Part shown: in pieces, positions 39,836 through 40,497 of the stretch | How the letters are laid out: the number at the start of each line of letters is the position of its first letter | Numbering within the stretch: the first letter of the stretch is position 1 | Assembly (NCBI GenBank): GCA_003427395.1 | Contig: BFEA01000084.1 | Span: 2,908,500 to 2,948,996, forward strand | Direction of reading: 5' to 3' | DNA length: 40,497 nucleotides | From: Chara braunii | Lineage: Eukaryota > Streptophyta > Charophyceae > Charales > Characeae | Program-made: the position numbers and the translations under genes | The notes under the pieces: generated by a model | What the model saw: only the letters and a program-made list of their open reading frames with translations | Database searches by the model: none | Told to the model about the DNA's origin: nothing

Positions 39836-40367
39836 GGCAAGGACCCCACAGGACCGCGGAAAGGAAAAATTTTGCCGCAAAGCCGTTTCCAGGACCCCAC
39901 AGCCTGCCGCAAATGTCCTGGAAAAGGTGAAATTTCTTCCGCAAACCCTTTTCCAGGACCCCACAGACCGAAGATTGCGGCTTGGAAAAACATCAATTTG
40001 TGTTTTCACATAGTCCGCGGCCTGGAATAGTCTCACGGGAGGATTCCTCGCCGCAATTTTGTGCCGACTGTAGAGGGTAGGGGGGAGGGCATGTTGTTTC
40101 TGGAAAGGTCTCGGAAAAGGCAGCAGCCAATAGAGATGAAGAGCGCCACAAAAAAGAAACAAAAAAAAAAGGGAAAAAAAATAAAACAGACGAGTGCCAA
40201 CGGAAACAGGCAACGATTGGCTCAAGTGATTTCCAAAGGGTTTTCCAAGCGCATTTGGCCCTCTGCGATGGGGTCCCGGAAAAAGTACTGTCCGACTTTC
40301 CAAAATGACTTGCCCGCTCTTCGTGGGCAAACCACTTTTCCATCCGCAAAGCTGTGGGGTCCTTGCC
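39836..40367. mobile_element. Tourist-like MITE (PIF/Harbinger type), TSD TTA
   Basis: The left terminus GGCAAGGACCCCACAG (39836-39851) is the perfect reverse complement of CTGTGGGGTCCTTGCC (40352-40367). TTA flanks both sides (39833-39835 and 40368-40370). A 3-bp TTA/TAA duplication is the mark of PIF/Harbinger elements and their MITEs. The 532-bp interior has no transposase. Inside the left end AGGACCCCACAG recurs at 39891 and 39955 with GCCGCAAA blocks, i.e. subterminal repeats. Long A-rich interior near 40150-40190. Confidence 0.85.
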
Positions 40368-40396
40368 TTAGGTCCATGGAGTTGGAAAGTTGATGA

Positions 40397-40497
40397 GTCC
40401 TTCGGGACATCTGTTAAAATTGGAGCGATACAGAGAAGATTAGCATGGCCCCTAAGCAAGGATGACACGCATAAAAAAAAAAAAAAAAAAAAAAAAA
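40397..40497 (+). pseudogene. U6 snRNA retropseudogene with poly-A tail
   Basis: GTCCTTCGGGACATCTGTTA, ATACAGAGAAGATTAGCATG (ACAGAGA at 40430-40436) and GGCCCCTAAGCAAGGATGAC run to ACGCATAA, then poly-A to the window end. The last ~25 nt of U6 and the T-run are missing. U6 is not normally polyadenylated, so a LINE-driven retrocopy joined to poly-A is the likely origin. It starts 27 bp after the MITE target duplication. Confidence 0.8.

Overview
This window looks like a repeat-dominated stretch of a green-lineage (plant or streptophyte-alga) nuclear genome. I see no intact single-copy protein gene. The eukaryotic assignment rests on U6 snRNA-derived sequences, two Ty3/gypsy elements with chromodomains, non-LTR (LINE) reverse-transcriptase remnants, tRNA-derived SINE-like heads with poly-A tails, TTTAGGG-type telomere-like runs, and an initiator-Met-type primer-binding site (TGGTATCAGAG). 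A charophyte such as Chara is my guess from the flavour of the CCHC/coiled-coil and LINE remnants. It is inference, not shown by the sequence.

Layout. 0-6.3 kb: a purine-rich acidic-repeat tract, a GC-rich short repeat, LINE ORF2 fragments on the + strand (about 1.68-2.04, 2.94-3.02 and 3.1-4.2 kb), then SINE-like units with tRNA-like heads and poly-A tails. 6.3-8.2 kb: a strong hairpin pair, a long (AG)n tract, ambiguous bases and GC-rich sequence. 8.6-9.0 kb: two tandem U6-like units, one conserved and one badly decayed. 9.2-10.6 kb: a regular series of non-identical hairpins. 12.1-13.9 kb: ten short hairpins with one conserved loop and changing stems, followed by a five-unit 122-bp tandem repeat, possibly the LTR of an otherwise unrecognised element. 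14-18.4 kb: no gene recognised, apart from a GTTCAC-palindrome cluster. 18.8-20.0 kb: a decayed CCHC zinc-knuckle/coiled-coil ORF.

20.2-28.5 kb holds a minus-strand Ty3/gypsy chromovirus: 5' LTR, PBS, gag with zinc knuckle, protease, RT, RNase H, integrase, chromodomain, polypurine tract and a truncated 3' LTR. 29.2-35.3 kb holds a second, different Ty3/gypsy chromovirus on the + strand. Both are broken by stops and frameshifts, many compatible with C-to-T decay. 36.7-37.4 kb carries a minus-strand LINE 3' end. 38.4-39.1 kb carries SINE/LINE tails. 39.83-40.37 kb is a complete Tourist-like (PIF/Harbinger) MITE with a TTA target duplication. The window ends in a poly-A-tailed U6 retropseudogene.

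The genes do not act together as a pathway; the window is a record of successive insertions. The least explained material is the noncoding structured arrays at 9.2-10.6 and 12.1-13.9 kb. There, hairpin topology is kept while stem sequence changes, which suggests selection on RNA or DNA structure.
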